From: Sedimentisphaerales bacterium
GTDB lineage: Bacteria > Planctomycetota > Phycisphaerae > Sedimentisphaerales > Anaerohalosphaeraceae
Length of the DNA stretch: 32,039 bases
Assembly: GCA_016930745.1 (NCBI GenBank)
Contig: JAFGGE010000006.1
Location: 1 to 32,039 of the forward strand
Direction: 5' to 3'
Position 1 is the first letter of the stretch; every line of letters starts with the position of its first letter. Position numbers and translations under genes: made by a program. The notes below the pieces were generated by a model. That model did no database searches. It was not told the origin of the DNA and was given only the letters and a program-made list of their open reading frames with translations. This document shows positions 31,184-32,039 of this stretch, piece after piece.

Positions 31184-31684
31184 ATGGACTATTTCTGGAT
31201 GGCGTTTGCCGTGTTTCTCTTTGCTGCCTGTGCGGTGCTTCTCGTGCTGGAAATCTTTATCCCCAGTTTTGGCCTGCTGACGATCTGTGCCCTGGCTTGT
31301 CTGGGTGCGGGAATTGCCCTTTTTTTCCAGTTTGGCGCCGTTGCCGGCTGGCTGGGAGTCGGCATCGCGGCGGTTTTGATCCCGATTTTCTGGTTTATCG
31401 TGTATAAAATGTTCCCCCACACCTCCTTCGGCAAGGCTTTAATTCTGGGCAAGCCGGACCGGGATGCGGGGGATGGGATTCCGGATAACCAGCAGCGCAG
31501 CCAGATGCTCAGCAAGGAAGGGATTGCGATTACGCCACTGCGTCCTGTAGGGACCTGCGATTTTGATGGAAACCGTCACGAGTGTGTGTCCGAATCGGGC
31601 TTTATAGAAAAGGGAAGCATAGTCAAGGTGATCCATGTCGAAGGCCCGCAGATAACGGTTCGCCTGATCAAAACAGAAGACTAA
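31184..31684 (+). CDS. Short NfeD-like membrane protein
   Basis: The 166-residue protein has two to three N-terminal transmembrane helices (about 5-75) and a C-terminal OB-fold NfeD domain (about 108-165). The domain is shown by K-E-G-I-A-I-T-P-L-R-P-V-G-T-C-D-F-D-G and G-F-I-E-K-G-S-I-V-K-V. These match the corresponding part of the long NfeD protein just upstream, so the two likely arose by duplication with loss of the protease domain. AGGAG lies about eight bases before the ATG, 14 bp after the preceding stop. Short NfeD proteins bind flotillin-like partners; FloA follows 42 bp later. Confidence 0.9.
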   Translation: MDYFWMAFAVFLFAACAVLLVLEIFIPSFGLLTICALACLGAGIALFFQFGAVAGWLGVGIAAVLIPIFWFIVYKMFPHTSFGKALILGKPDRDAGDGIPDNQQRSQMLSKEGIAITPLRPVGTCDFDGNRHECVSESGFIEKGSIVKVIHVEGPQITVRLIKTED

Positions 31685-31726
31685 AAACAGAAATAAATCG
31701 AATATACTTTTGGAAAGGATGGAGCG

Positions 31727-32039
31727 ATGTTCGACCTGTTAATGCTCGGATTTACTCTACCGCAGCCGGTAAAGATCGGCCTGTTTATTGTCGCCGGTAT
31801 TATTGTCGTGGTTTTTATCCTCATGGTCCTGGCGTATGGCAGCCTGTGGCTGCAGGCCCGGCTCAGCGGGGCCCCGGTTTCGTTTATGGAACTGATCGGA
31901 ATGTCGCTGCGAAAGGTCAATGCCCGTACAATCGTGGTCAGTCGCATTACAGCCGTCAAGGCCGGAATGGAGTTGTCGACGGAACAGTTAGAGAGCCACT
32001 ATCTGGCCGGTGGTCGCGTACCCAATGTGGTACGAGCCC
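31727..32039 (+). CDS. floA: Flotillin-like protein FloA, N-terminal part (cut by window end)
   Basis: FloA builds membrane microdomains that gather signalling and transport proteins. The visible 104 residues hold an N-terminal hydrophobic hairpin (about 16-45) and the start of the SPFH-related domain. M-S-L-R-K-V and the very conserved S-T-E-Q-L-E-S-H-Y-L-A-G-G-R-V are visible. The B. subtilis YqfA protein has the same motif. The ribosome binding site GGATGGAG lies just before the ATG. The remaining two thirds of the gene lie beyond the window. Confidence 0.93.
   Translation, partial: MFDLLMLGFTLPQPVKIGLFIVAGIIVVVFILMVLAYGSLWLQARLSGAPVSFMELIGMSLRKVNARTIVVSRITAVKAGMELSTEQLESHYLAGGRVPNVVRA

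Overview
The window is a dense bacterial chromosomal segment of about 58-60% GC by eye, with one AT-richer patch at roughly 4.97-6.45 kb. Gene content points to Planctomycetota, most likely the class Phycisphaerae. The best marker is a small basic protein of the PVC-superphylum type (28077-28304). A three-domain DUF1080 protein beside a Tat-exported sulfatase, an LL-diaminopimelate aminotransferase and a NfeD/flotillin-like operon fit the same group. The class assignment is inference from gene content, not from a phylogeny.

Left part (1-7.7 kb): a glycan-utilisation locus (three tandem DUF1080/laminin-G-like domains, a type I sulfatase and a LacI-family regulator). It is followed by an AT-rich accessory patch with a DUF6714-like protein, a frame remnant, a small membrane-anchored protein and three copies of a hairpin repeat. 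Next comes a membrane protein carrying only the SecD P1 periplasmic domain.

Middle part (7.7-21.1 kb): an FkbM-type methyltransferase, then a forward operon dapL - folK/deoxynucleoside kinase fusion - panC - panD - lgt (lysine/peptidoglycan, folate/nucleotide, pantothenate and lipoprotein maturation). It meets a convergent bioF-like gene with a 9-bp overlap. A rhomboid protease follows, then a three-gene ECF sigma / anti-sigma / secreted helical-protein operon on the minus strand, a small cysteine-rich conserved protein, a 26-residue very basic ORF, a [2Fe-2S]-ASKHA corrinoid-activator-like protein and a Ca2+/cation antiporter.

Right part (21.3-32 kb): the fatty-acid synthesis operon rpmF-plsX-fabH-fabD-fabG-acpP-fabF on the minus strand, with a strong TTGACA promoter ahead of rpmF and a second promoter ahead of acpP. 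It is divergent from a SPOR-like membrane protein, the PVC small basic protein, a class I aminotransferase, and a NfeD(long)-NfeD(short)-FloA operon cut by the window end.

No rRNA, tRNA, CRISPR array, insertion sequence or phage gene was recognised. The less ordinary signals are the hairpin repeats placed 15-16 nt after the stop codons of two orphan genes, the stand-alone SecD-P1 protein, the FolK-dNK fusion, the repeat-bearing third gene of the sigma operon, the 26-residue basic ORF, and a plsX gene that seems to lack any canonical start codon at the expected place.
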